Shown here: positions 14,510-23,020 of the stretch, in pieces
Layout: each line of letters opens with the position of its first letter
Numbering within the stretch: position 1 is the stretch's first letter
From: DATFYI01 sp035315125
GTDB lineage: Bacteria > Chloroflexota > Anaerolineae > Anaerolineales > Anaerolineaceae
DNA length: 24,182 nt
NCBI GenBank assembly: GCA_035315125.1
Contig: DATFYI010000301.1
Location: 1-24,182, forward strand
Reading direction: 5' to 3'
Made by a program: the position numbers and the translations under genes
Notes under the pieces: model-generated
What the model saw: only the letters and a program-made list of their open reading frames with translations
What the model was told of the DNA's origin: nothing
The model's database searches: none

Positions 14510-14852
14510 TGGATTCCTTTATCTTTTTAAAACAAAATCAAAAAAATAAGGATATTGACCTGATTACCATCAATTCACACGTCGCTATAATCAATTACCA
14601 ACAAATGGATAGTGTGATTTATACTTTCCTCGCCATTAAAACTGCTACTCTTTTTCAGCCTGGTCCGGCTTTAGGGAATAACCCGCGACCTACGTTTATT
14701 GTATCATTTCAATTATGTAGATCCAAGTCTTTTAACAAAGGGATTGTAACCAAAGGGAATCTCTTGATTTCCCGGCGGTTATCCGGTAGAGTTGGGAAGG
14801 AATAATATGGTGAGGAAAAGAATACCCCGCCTCACTATTTTTCGGAGAGATC
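14510..14852. other. Divergent intergenic region, no gene
   Basis: These 343 nt separate the divergent cyclase and MFS genes. An isolated TATAAT (14586-14591) lacks a -35 at normal spacing. The 98-codon plus-strand frame across it has no Shine-Dalgarno and no protein-like character. I see no repeat or terminator. Confidence 0.4.
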
Positions 14853-16076
14853 ATGGCGCGTCCGGCAACTCAAGAAAGCTCCTCCTGGATCAAATTACTG
14901 GTCTTATTTACGTTTGCCAGCCTGATCGAAACCATCTTTTATGGACAGTTTAACGCATTTACCCCGTTGTACCTGCCCAAACTGGGTATCGAACCGGCCG
15001 ATGTAGCCCGTTGGACCGGCATTATCGCCGCCGCCACGGGCTTGATCGGTCTGCCCTTTTTGCCATTCTGGGGCGCCCTGGCAGACCGCTTCAGCCGCAA
15101 GCCGGTCGTGCTGCGCTCCTTTGCGGTCGAAGCGTTGTCCGGGTTCATCGCCTGCCTGGCCGGAAACATCTGGGTTTTTATGATCGGGCGCACCCTCACC
15201 AGCATGGCATTAGGAAACACCGGCCTGATGATGACCACCCTTTCCGAACGGGCGCCTGCTAACCGTCAAGGCCTGGCTTTTTCGATTATGAACACGGCCT
15301 CTCCGGTCGGTATTTTTATAGGCCCATTGATCGGTGGGCCGATCGTCGATCACTGGGGCTTCCAAACCCTGCTGGGCATTGACGGAGCGTTGCTGGCCCT
15401 GGTCGTGCTCATGCTTGGCATCGGCTACCGGGATCTTTTTGTCGGCAGCGACCGCCAGCCCATTTTGAAAATGGCCGGGGATTCGATCCGGATCATCGCC
15501 TTCAGCCCACGCCTGAGGAGTTTGTTTCCGGCTCTCATCGCACTGCAAGCCGGCCGGATGCTGGCTCAAACTTACGTCTCGCTGGTCATCAGCCAGATCT
15601 ACACGGGGGCCGGCCTGGCAACCATGATCGGTATCATTTTAGGCACGGGTGGGATCGTAGCAATGGTATTTACACCCATCTTTGGCATCCTGGCTGACCG
15701 CTTTGGCTTGTGGCAGGTATTGTTGATCGGGACCGTCGCTCAGGCATTAGTCTGGCCCTTGCCGCTGCTCACCCGCACTGTGGTCGGGTTTACAGTTGCC
15801 TGGTCGATCATAAACGGTCTGGCTTCCGGCATCTTTGCATTGACTTTTATTGTCCTGGCAAATTCGACCACCACCGCAGCTCGCGGGCGGATTATGTCGT
15901 TCTCTTATTTGCCTTCCAGCATCGGTTTGTTCCTTGGACCTGCCATCGGCAGCCTGATCACTCGCTCCAACGTTTTCATGATATTTCCTGCCTCAGCCGT
16001 ATTCACCGCCGCAGCGATCCTCTTATTTGCAATAACCAGGAAATATCCGGTCAGCGAACCACCCAGCGGGGTATAA
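14853..16076 (+). CDS. MFS transporter
   Basis: The 407-residue protein has 12 membrane helices in two halves, with the MFS signature motif A in the loop after helix 2, GALADRFSRKPV (about 73-84), and a reduced copy after helix 8, GILADRFGLW. It is therefore a secondary active transporter in the cytoplasmic membrane, probably an exporter of the drug:proton antiporter type, judging by general layout (IGPLIGG near helix 5 resembles the exporter motif C G-P-x-x-G-G). The substrate is not predictable. GGAGAG sits 4-5 nt before the ATG. Its stop codon directly abuts the end of the convergent zinc-finger pseudogene (16077). Confidence 0.9.
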   Translation: MARPATQESSSWIKLLVLFTFASLIETIFYGQFNAFTPLYLPKLGIEPADVARWTGIIAAATGLIGLPFLPFWGALADRFSRKPVVLRSFAVEALSGFIACLAGNIWVFMIGRTLTSMALGNTGLMMTTLSERAPANRQGLAFSIMNTASPVGIFIGPLIGGPIVDHWGFQTLLGIDGALLALVVLMLGIGYRDLFVGSDRQPILKMAGDSIRIIAFSPRLRSLFPALIALQAGRMLAQTYVSLVISQIYTGAGLATMIGIILGTGGIVAMVFTPIFGILADRFGLWQVLLIGTVAQALVWPLPLLTRTVVGFTVAWSIINGLASGIFALTFIVLANSTTTAARGRIMSFSYLPSSIGLFLGPAIGSLITRSNVFMIFPASAVFTAAAILLFAITRKYPVSEPPSGV

Positions 16077-16346
16077 TCACCGGCCAACCTGCTCGATCAT
16101 AATCTTATCGATATAGCAACACATCCAATCCTCACCCAGCTCGATGGATTGGATGATAGGATGGCCGGTCTTATGAAAATGCTTGGTGGCATGCTTGCTG
16201 GGCGATTGGTCGCAGCAGCCCACGTAACCGCAGATGCGGCACATCCGTAAATGCACTCACCATCAGCCCGTTTTGAGGCAATCTTCACAGCCTACCGCGC
16301 TGGGCGTAACTTTTTTAATTTGATCAAAATGACCGCAAGTCTTCAT
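16077..16346 (-). pseudogene. UBP-type zinc-finger protein, two in-frame TGA codons
   Basis: Read from the ATG at 16346 on the minus strand, the frame gives MKTCGHFDQIKKVTPSAVGC, EDCLKTG, then TGA, W, TGA, then VHLRMCRICGYVGCCDQS, HATKHFHKTGHPIIQSIEL, GEDWMCCYIDK and a final TGA at 16079-16077. This matches small bacterial UBP-type zinc-finger proteins over the full length (about 89 codons), with the Cys and His zinc ligands kept. The two internal stops (16265-16263 and 16259-16257) fall where the family normally has G-D-x-W-V-H. AGGA lies 7 nt before the ATG. It follows the channel gene by 29 nt and was probably in its operon. Intact genes here end in TGA, so recoding is unlikely. Confidence 0.8.
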
Positions 16347-16375
16347 TAATGTATCCTATATAAGAATGTATCTTA

Positions 16376-17485
16376 TTACAAACGAAGAACACCACGCCCT
16401 GCCCAGGCAGTGGTTTGCCAGTTATCCGGCATCTCGTCAACCGGGAACCAACCTGGAATGGGCATCACAAAGCGCTCCGCCATAGCCGTCAGATACGGCT
16501 CGTACAGCAAACGCAGCTCGGCCAGCTCTTTGAAAATATCCCTGTCCTCAGGCAGGCAAACGCCAACCGCAGCCAATTCTGCCTGTATGTATTTAAAACC
16601 TACCTCTGAAAGCCGGTCAGCGCCGCGTTCGCTGGGCGGAGTCTGAAAAATCTGCGCCAGGTCGACGATGGTGTGGCGAGCCATGGCGAAGGTCAGCCGG
16701 CCTTGCTTTTTGGAGATGCCGTCGATGCCAAGCGAAACCAGGGCAGATGTATCCAGGATGGCAGCCAAGGCTGCCAGCCAGGATTGGTTTTCGTGCTGCG
16801 AGCGATAATAAGCCAGCTGCGGGTAAGACAGATGGGTCTCTAACAACTGGGCAGACCAATTCTCCCAATCCGATAAAAATATTGGAGCGTCAGCGCAATT
16901 ATCTTCAACGCTGCAGCGACGTAGCGCCTCTAAAACGGTCGGCGGCGAGCCGGCCCGGGCATCCATCATCGTGATGTTGGCCTCGCGTTGGGCAAAAGCC
17001 TGGTAAACCGCCGGCAGATAACCGATCACCAGCGCCAGAAAAGCCAATCCCGTGCCGCCCTCCAGGATTAAAAGAGCCTGTCCCAACCAGGAGCTCGGTG
17101 TTGTATAACCAAAACCGGCCGTAATGAACGAGGATGCGCTGGCGATCAAATCTGTCTTAAGATCAAACACCTGACCGGGCGCGTTCATCGGCGAGATACT
17201 TAAGGCCCATAATAACCCTGTAAAACCCAAAATCAACAGCACAACCCACACCACCAGCAAGCCCAACAGGGCCAGCGGGCCGTAAAAAGCCAGGATGCCT
17301 TCACGATGACTACCGCTGGTCCAATGCCTGGTGACGGCCCGCCACACATTCCAGGTAACATGATAGAAACGCGCCGTCAGCCGGAAACGGGGGCTGACGC
17401 TGCGCGGTAGTACTACTGTCTCAAAGGCATCCAATAGAACCAACAGAATCAAGGATAACCCACCTACAAAAATAAGCACATGCAT
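16376..17485 (-). CDS. Potassium-channel-like protein with altered selectivity filter
   Basis: The 369-residue protein has an N-terminal membrane helix (about 3-20), a second (68-95), a pore region and a third helix (136-160), then a cytosolic domain of about 200 residues. The pore region SFITAGFGYTTP (119-130) sits where two-TM potassium channels (Ion_trans_2) have T-x-G-Y-G-D; here it reads T-A-G-F-G-Y. The stretch LEGGTGLAFLALVIGYLPAV and then DARAGSPPT (175-183) is typical of a bacterial family annotated as potassium channel. The changed filter makes potassium selectivity doubtful. AGAGGAG lies about 10 nt before the ATG. The downstream zinc-finger gene is broken. The role of the C-terminal domain is unknown. 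Confidence 0.78.
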   Translation of the reverse strand: MHVLIFVGGLSLILLVLLDAFETVVLPRSVSPRFRLTARFYHVTWNVWRAVTRHWTSGSHREGILAFYGPLALLGLLVVWVVLLILGFTGLLWALSISPMNAPGQVFDLKTDLIASASSFITAGFGYTTPSSWLGQALLILEGGTGLAFLALVIGYLPAVYQAFAQREANITMMDARAGSPPTVLEALRRCSVEDNCADAPIFLSDWENWSAQLLETHLSYPQLAYYRSQHENQSWLAALAAILDTSALVSLGIDGISKKQGRLTFAMARHTIVDLAQIFQTPPSERGADRLSEVGFKYIQAELAAVGVCLPEDRDIFKELAELRLLYEPYLTAMAERFVMPIPGWFPVDEMPDNWQTTAWAGRGVLRL

Positions 17486-17600
17486 GATAAAAATACTCCT
17501 CTGGGCTGATGACGTTATGTATTTTTGATAATTAAGACAATTTTACGTCATTATGCAAGAATTTGGAAATATCATTTTTTTCGCCCCTTTTCCGGTATGC

Positions 17601-17606
17601 TATAAT
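17601..17606 (+). promoter_or_regulatory. Extended -10 promoter for the MEDS-GGDEF sensor
   Basis: TGCTATAAT (the TATAAT at 17601-17606) is a consensus extended -10 box 46 nt before the ATG at 17653. No good -35 is needed or seen; the region upstream is T-rich. Confidence 0.6.
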
Positions 17607-17617
17607 TTTAATTAGGT

Positions 17618-17647
17618 ATTATTTTGGGGATTATTTTGGGGATTATT
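17618..17647 (+). repeat. 12-bp tandem repeat in the sensor leader
   Basis: ATTATTTTGGGG occurs twice head to tail (17618-17629 and 17630-17641) followed by a half unit (ATTATT). It covers the ribosome-binding region just upstream of the ATG at 17653, and supplies its only weak Shine-Dalgarno-like GGGG. Copy-number change would alter the leader length. Confidence 0.6.
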
Positions 17648-17652
17648 AATCT

Positions 17653-20600
17653 ATGGAATCCGGACAGAATTCTTACGAGATTCAATCTCAACGAAAACTT
17701 AACCCCGGCGACCATCTGTGCTGTTTCTATAAAACTGTACAGGAGAAAAATTCGCTCCTGTTCCAATATCTACGCCTTTGGCTCGAAAATGGCCAGAAGG
17801 TGCTTTATATCGGCAGTGGTCAGACACCCGAGCAGATTATGGAAAGCCTGGCCGAGACGGGTCTCAACTTAGAGCCATTTGTTGCGAATCGCCAGTTTAT
17901 CCTGCGCGACTGCGGGGATCTTTTCTTTCCAAACAGCAGCTTCGATCCAGACGCAGTTTTAGCCAGCATCCAGGCTGAAATCAGTCAGGCCACAGCCGAA
18001 GGATACCCTGTTTTTCATTTAGCCGCCGATATGACCTGGGCGCACGAGCCTCGCTCCGGATTGGAACGGCTGCAAGAATATGAACAAAACCTGACTTTGC
18101 TAAATCAGAATGACCATTTCCTGGCAATGTGTCTGTATGACCGCAATGCCTTTAATCCTGAACTGCTCTACGATCTTCTGGCTTTTCATTCGATTGCTGC
18201 AGTGGATCTAAAGATCTGTAGCAACCTTTATTATAACCAGGCCTTAAATGGTCCCGCAAAAAAAATGCCAAAAGACAACCTGCAGGATAAACTCGACCGG
18301 TTGGTTTACCACCAGCAGTTGGAAGAAGAGCGGATGGTGAGCCAGCTTAAACTCGGTGCATTAATTGACCAATCGCCGGATGGAATTTTACTCTGCAACG
18401 AAAGCGGCCAGATTATCGAATGGAACCCGGCAATGGAAACAATCTGCGGGATCAAAAAGGCCGATGTCATCGGCCTTCCCTTCGCCAGTGTTTTCAATCA
18501 ATTATCTCCTGGTGCTAATGAGATCGTTGGGAACTCTGAGCTATTCACGGAGACCTGGCTGAAATCATTTGAAAGCGGCAGCCTTCCGACTGATCAACTT
18601 TCGCAGGAGCGAATAATCCAGCGTCCGGATGGCGACCGTCTCATAATCGAAGTCCGTTTTAGCATCTTTAAAACCAATGAGAGTTTCATAGCCCTGTCTA
18701 TTGTCCGCGACATCACTTATCGCAAAAAGTCCGAAGAGTCGCTACGCCACAGCGAGCATGATTACCGCCAGTTGGCCGATAGCCTGAATGAAGGCATCTG
18801 GAGATTTGATAGGACAGGCAAAACCACCTTAGTAAACCCGCGTCTGGCCGAGTTGTTAGGATATTCCTATGAAGAGATCATTAACCGCCAACTAATAGAA
18901 TTCACGGATGGAGACGAAGTCCGGAAAATAAAAATCATCCTGACCCGCCTTAAGCGGGGCATCAAAGGTCAGCATGATATTTCTTTCTTACGTAAAAACG
19001 GTAGCCATCTCTTTACCAGTGTTGAAATTTCTCCTCTTTATGATGAACAAGGCAATTACAGTGGTGGTATCGCTGGAATACAGGATATCAGTGAGCGCAA
19101 ACGCGTGGAGAATCTGCTACGCACCAGCGAAGAGCGTTTGCGCTTCATTATCAAGCATAATCCGAGCCCTATCGCTGTATTGGATAGAAACTTGCGCTTT
19201 ATTATGGTCAGTGATCGGTATTTGAACGATTACCATTTTGAGAACCACTCCGTGATCGGGCGTTATTTAGATGAAGTTTTCCCACAACTACCCAAAAACC
19301 TGAAAATGGCTTGCCAGGGCGCACTGGCAGGCAAAACCGAGCGAGCTGAAGAGGATACAATCCTCGCTGAAGATGGACAGCCTGAATATATACGTTGGGA
19401 ATGCCGGCCCTGGTATGATCCAGGTGGAGAGACCGGTGGGGTAATTCTCTATACTGAGATCATTACTGAACGCAAACTGGCCGAACAAACGCTGCATGAA
19501 AACGAGGCTTTGTTGGCTTCATTGTTTTCAGTAATCCCCGCCGGTATCTGCCTGACCGACGAAGGTGGTAGTTTCCTACAGGTCAATGATGCATTCTGCC
19601 AGATATTTGGTTACAGCAGAGAAGAAATCCTGGGTAAAAATATAAATATGCTGATGACCCCCGAAGAAGCGCGCCTGGCCCCTTTTACCTATATCCATAT
19701 TCTGCAGGGCGATATTAAAAATCCCAATGAGCAAATTCGCTTACGCAAAGATGGGCAACCCATCCTGGTATTGGCTGCCAATGCTTTACTGGTGCGCCAG
19801 GCAGGTGAGCGGCAAGTCATCACGGTAGTCACTGATATTACTGAACGCAAGCTGGCTGAACAATCTCTGACGCAACGCGCCAGAGAATTAGAAGCACTTT
19901 ACCAGACTTCGCTGGAGATCAATTCTCAGCCCGACCTGGCCGCCCTGCTCAACGCCATCGTCCAGCGCTCTTCCGAACTGTTAGGCTCGCGCATAGGCGG
20001 TTTGTATCTCATGCAACCGGATGGCAAAACGCTGAAGTTGTCAGTTCTACACGGCCTCGATCCAAAATACCTCGGAGAAACCTTGCATCTTGGGGATGGG
20101 GTGGCAGGACAGGCCGCCCAAACCGGTGTTCCTCTCTGGATCGAAGACTATCAGGGCTGGGAACACACAGTTGAAATTTATAAAGATAGCCCACTTCGCA
20201 GTGTCATGGGTGTTCCTCTAAAGGTAGCCAACCGTAACATGGGAGTGATCATGATCGGAGATGATAAGCCGAGATCTTTTAGCAACGACGAGATCCGCCT
20301 ATTAACTTTATTTGCCGAACAGGCTGCGGTAGCTGTAGAAAACGCAAACCTGTATGAATCCCAAACACGCCAGGCAAAAGAAATGGCTTCCCTTTATCAG
20401 GCCTCTTCACGATTATTAAATCCAGCCAATGATCTGGAAGCCCTCACCCATCAAATCGCTCAAACTGTCACAGAAGAGTTTACCACTGCCCATTGTGCAG
20501 TCATGTTGATCGATGAAGAGAAATCCACTTTACAAGTTTATGCTTATTCAGGCTATTCTCCTTTGAATAATTCCGCCTTTCCATTGAGTGGCCCGGGGCT

Positions 20601-21879
20601 GACCGCTGCCTGTGCCCGCAGCGGAGAACTCATTTATGTTCCAGACGTCAGCCTCGATCCACGCTATTTCGAAGGCGCACAGGGAACCCAATCTGAGCTG
20701 TGCATTCCACTTAATGCCGGCGGGCGTGTGCTGGGTGTATTGAACCTGGAAAGCCCGAAGCTAGCCGCCTTTGATGAACACGATCACCGCATCCTGGCCA
20801 GTTATGCAGACCGGGCAGCCATGGCCATAGAAAACACTCGCCTGCACCTGGCCGAACAGCAGCGCACCCGCGAGCTGGATGCGCTGCACACTGCCACCAC
20901 CACCCTGGTATCCACATTAGATATTCAGGTCCTGATCGAACGCATCTTGCTGGCAGCCGCCAGCGCTATCCCCGCTTCAACGCACGGCCTGCTATTCATG
21001 ACCGAGCCAGGTGAGACTGATCTTCAAACCAGAGCCTCTTATGGTTTTAGCGACAAGCGTATACACAGCTTTTCGCTTCCACTCGAAGCGAGTTATACCG
21101 GTCGGGCCATTCATGACCGGCGGGCTAAGTTAATTCCCGATTTGGATGTACAGTCTGAATTCCGTTACCAGGGAGAGATAGAAGAGATTCGCAGCCTGAG
21201 ATCTGGCATTATCGCCCCACTGCTGATGGAGGAAGAAGCGCTGGGAGCAGTCACCTTGTTCTCAATTAATCCGTACGCCTTCAGTGAAACGGATTTGAAC
21301 CTGCTAACCAGCTTTGCTTCGACGGTGACAGCGGCCATTCACAATGCGAGACTGCATGCCGAAGTTCAAGATCTGGCGGTAACAGATCCGTTGACAAACC
21401 TGTACAACCGGCGCGGTTTCTTTGATCTGGCACAAAAAGAAATTGAACGTATCCATCAAACGCCAGGCATACTGTCGGTCATTATGTTTGATGTCGACCT
21501 CTTGAAGAAGACCAATGATCTGTTCGGACATTCTGCGGGTGACCAGCTTTTACGAACGGCGGCCGAACAATGCCGGATAAACCTGCGGAAATCGGACATC
21601 GTCTGCCGCTACGGTGGGGATGAGTTTGTAATTCTGCTCCCTGATACCGATAGCAGCACGGCGGCTGAGATCGCAGAACGGCTACGCGCCAGCATTGCCA
21701 GCTCGACCATCTCAGTCGAACAAGGCAGCATACAGATGTCGGTCACATTGGGAGTTTCATCTTGCGACTCAAGCTGTGACAAGCTGGATACTTTACTCAA
21801 TCGCGCAGACGAAGCGCTCTACCTGGCGAAACGGCTCGGAAAAAACTGCGTGCGTGTCTGGCAAGGCGGCACGGCTTAG
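17653..21879 (+). CDS. MEDS-PAS(x4)-GAF(x3)-GGDEF diguanylate cyclase
   Basis: The 1408-residue cytosolic sensor is predicted to make c-di-GMP in response to several inputs. Domains in order: MEDS (about 15-200, starting PGDHLCCFYKT and including KVLYIGSG), a linker helix, four PAS domains (about 233-355, 365-485, 490-610 and 615-735, each ending in a D-I-T/S-E/Y-R-K linker), three GAF domains (about 745-900, 910-1066 and 1074-1238), and GGDEF (1243 to the end). The catalytic signature GGDEF is intact at 1321-1325 and the RxxD inhibitory site is at 1312-1315. MEDS is a methanogen/methylotroph sensory domain whose ligand is not settled. There are no membrane helices. It is probably transcribed alone from the extended -10 promoter. 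The ATG at 17653 is chosen because the MEDS start follows directly. Confidence 0.92.
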   Translation: MESGQNSYEIQSQRKLNPGDHLCCFYKTVQEKNSLLFQYLRLWLENGQKVLYIGSGQTPEQIMESLAETGLNLEPFVANRQFILRDCGDLFFPNSSFDPDAVLASIQAEISQATAEGYPVFHLAADMTWAHEPRSGLERLQEYEQNLTLLNQNDHFLAMCLYDRNAFNPELLYDLLAFHSIAAVDLKICSNLYYNQALNGPAKKMPKDNLQDKLDRLVYHQQLEEERMVSQLKLGALIDQSPDGILLCNESGQIIEWNPAMETICGIKKADVIGLPFASVFNQLSPGANEIVGNSELFTETWLKSFESGSLPTDQLSQERIIQRPDGDRLIIEVRFSIFKTNESFIALSIVRDITYRKKSEESLRHSEHDYRQLADSLNEGIWRFDRTGKTTLVNPRLAELLGYSYEEIINRQLIEFTDGDEVRKIKIILTRLKRGIKGQHDISFLRKNGSHLFTSVEISPLYDEQGNYSGGIAGIQDISERKRVENLLRTSEERLRFIIKHNPSPIAVLDRNLRFIMVSDRYLNDYHFENHSVIGRYLDEVFPQLPKNLKMACQGALAGKTERAEEDTILAEDGQPEYIRWECRPWYDPGGETGGVILYTEIITERKLAEQTLHENEALLASLFSVIPAGICLTDEGGSFLQVNDAFCQIFGYSREEILGKNINMLMTPEEARLAPFTYIHILQGDIKNPNEQIRLRKDGQPILVLAANALLVRQAGERQVITVVTDITERKLAEQSLTQRARELEALYQTSLEINSQPDLAALLNAIVQRSSELLGSRIGGLYLMQPDGKTLKLSVLHGLDPKYLGETLHLGDGVAGQAAQTGVPLWIEDYQGWEHTVEIYKDSPLRSVMGVPLKVANRNMGVIMIGDDKPRSFSNDEIRLLTLFAEQAAVAVENANLYESQTRQAKEMASLYQASSRLLNPANDLEALTHQIAQTVTEEFTTAHCAVMLIDEEKSTLQVYAYSGYSPLNNSAFPLSGPGLTAACARSGELIYVPDVSLDPRYFEGAQGTQSELCIPLNAGGRVLGVLNLESPKLAAFDEHDHRILASYADRAAMAIENTRLHLAEQQRTRELDALHTATTTLVSTLDIQVLIERILLAAASAIPASTHGLLFMTEPGETDLQTRASYGFSDKRIHSFSLPLEASYTGRAIHDRRAKLIPDLDVQSEFRYQGEIEEIRSLRSGIIAPLLMEEEALGAVTLFSINPYAFSETDLNLLTSFASTVTAAIHNARLHAEVQDLAVTDPLTNLYNRRGFFDLAQKEIERIHQTPGILSVIMFDVDLLKKTNDLFGHSAGDQLLRTAAEQCRINLRKSDIVCRYGGDEFVILLPDTDSSTAAEIAERLRASIASSTISVEQGSIQMSVTLGVSSCDSSCDKLDTLLNRADEALYLAKRLGKNCVRVWQGGTA

Positions 21880-22059
21880 TTCAACAATCCACTTACAAGA
21901 TACCCAGACTTATTTTGATTATGAGAAGTTAATTCTTAAGATGAGAAAGTATTAACGTTAACCTGATTATCATTTGTTATTGAAATGATTGCACTATGAT
22001 ATCCGTGCTAATTATTAACAACGTTGATCGATGAAATATTAATCATTTTTGGAGATCCT

Positions 22060-22920
22060 ATGAGAAGCAGATCTTTTTTTGCACTTTCTCTGACCGTCAT
22101 TATTGCCTTGATCGCCTCTGGCTGCGCATTCAGAGCTGGCGGGTCTCAGCCTGGCGGCGGAACAATCATAACCCGGCAGCCATTTTTCAATCAACAAGCG
22201 ACCTCACTGCCTACAACGATTGTGGCAACTGAGACGCCTGCCCCTCCGCCGACCAATACCCCGCTACCCCCCATTGCCACAGTGCCAGCACCTGTTACGC
22301 CCGCCGCAGGGGTTACACCAATCAGCTTTGATACCAGCGTGACCACCCACCGCTCCAGCGGAACCGCTGTATTGGGAAAAATGATTCAATATCAATTCAG
22401 AGCTCAGGCCGGGCAAGCCATCATCATTTATATCAACTCCCAATATAACAATGTTTTTGCCACAGTGACCGGCATCCAGGATGGGAAGGTGCTACTTTCG
22501 GCAGCCACTGGCGCTTACTTCTGGTATGGCATAGCTCCAACTACCGAAGATTATCTTCTCACTGCCGCCTGTAACAGCACCCATCCGACCGGCTATACCC
22601 TTGATCTGACCCTGCCTCAATTGATCACCGCCAACCCGGGAGACCCGGCCAATACAATCAAAGGCCACCTTTTAGCCGGCAATGCAGTTAATTACTTGTT
22701 GCACGGCGCAGCCGGACAGGTGCTGAACGTTAGCCTTTCCTCAACGCCAAACAGCGTCGGATTGACCATTTACGGCCTGGATGATAGTCAGGCGTTAGTC
22801 AATTACCTGTCTGGCACAAACACGTGGGCGGGATTAATCCCGGTCACCCAGGATTATATGATCAAATTGAATGCGGTTGGGCAAGACTCGGATTATACCC
22901 TCAGCGTGCAGATCAAATAA
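22060..22920 (+). CDS. Secreted lipoprotein with two repeated beta-sandwich domains
   Basis: I start at the ATG at 22060, which has GGAG 5 nt upstream and gives the signal peptide MRSRSFFALSLTVIIALIAS followed by the lipobox cysteine (ASGC); the frame is open to 22024 but that part is polar and not signal-like. After a Pro/Thr-rich linker of about 55 residues come two similar domains of about 100 residues (about 95-190 and 195-286). Each has the pattern Y-x-(F/L)-x-x-x-A-G-Q, then a hydrophobic 'T-I-x-G' strand and a closing TxDY segment (PTTEDYLL, PVTQDYMI) with a final Y-T-L-x-L/V strand. This resembles pre-peptidase C-terminal (PPC) type beta-sandwich domains of secreted proteins, a tentative match. 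The next gene is a paralog. Function unknown; it would sit on the outer membrane face. Confidence 0.75.
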   Translation: MRSRSFFALSLTVIIALIASGCAFRAGGSQPGGGTIITRQPFFNQQATSLPTTIVATETPAPPPTNTPLPPIATVPAPVTPAAGVTPISFDTSVTTHRSSGTAVLGKMIQYQFRAQAGQAIIIYINSQYNNVFATVTGIQDGKVLLSAATGAYFWYGIAPTTEDYLLTAACNSTHPTGYTLDLTLPQLITANPGDPANTIKGHLLAGNAVNYLLHGAAGQVLNVSLSSTPNSVGLTIYGLDDSQALVNYLSGTNTWAGLIPVTQDYMIKLNAVGQDSDYTLSVQIK

Positions 22921-23020
22921 CCCCTGAATTCGTTGTGTGTTTGATGAAGCGCGAGCAAACGGGAACATAAATGGTCTTCCAAACGTCTATAGAAAACAAT
23001 AGACCAGCACAGGGAGTACT

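Noticed and set aside
14509..14805. 98-codon plus-strand ORF in the cyclase/MFS gap
   Set aside because: No Shine-Dalgarno, no family resemblance, and an amino-acid mix typical of noncoding DNA.
16257..16265. TGA read as selenocysteine or tryptophan in the zinc-finger gene
   Set aside because: Other genes here (thsB, both genes of the methyltransferase pair, the Ycf48-like gene) end in TGA, and no SECIS-like hairpin or Cys/Sec alignment supports recoding.
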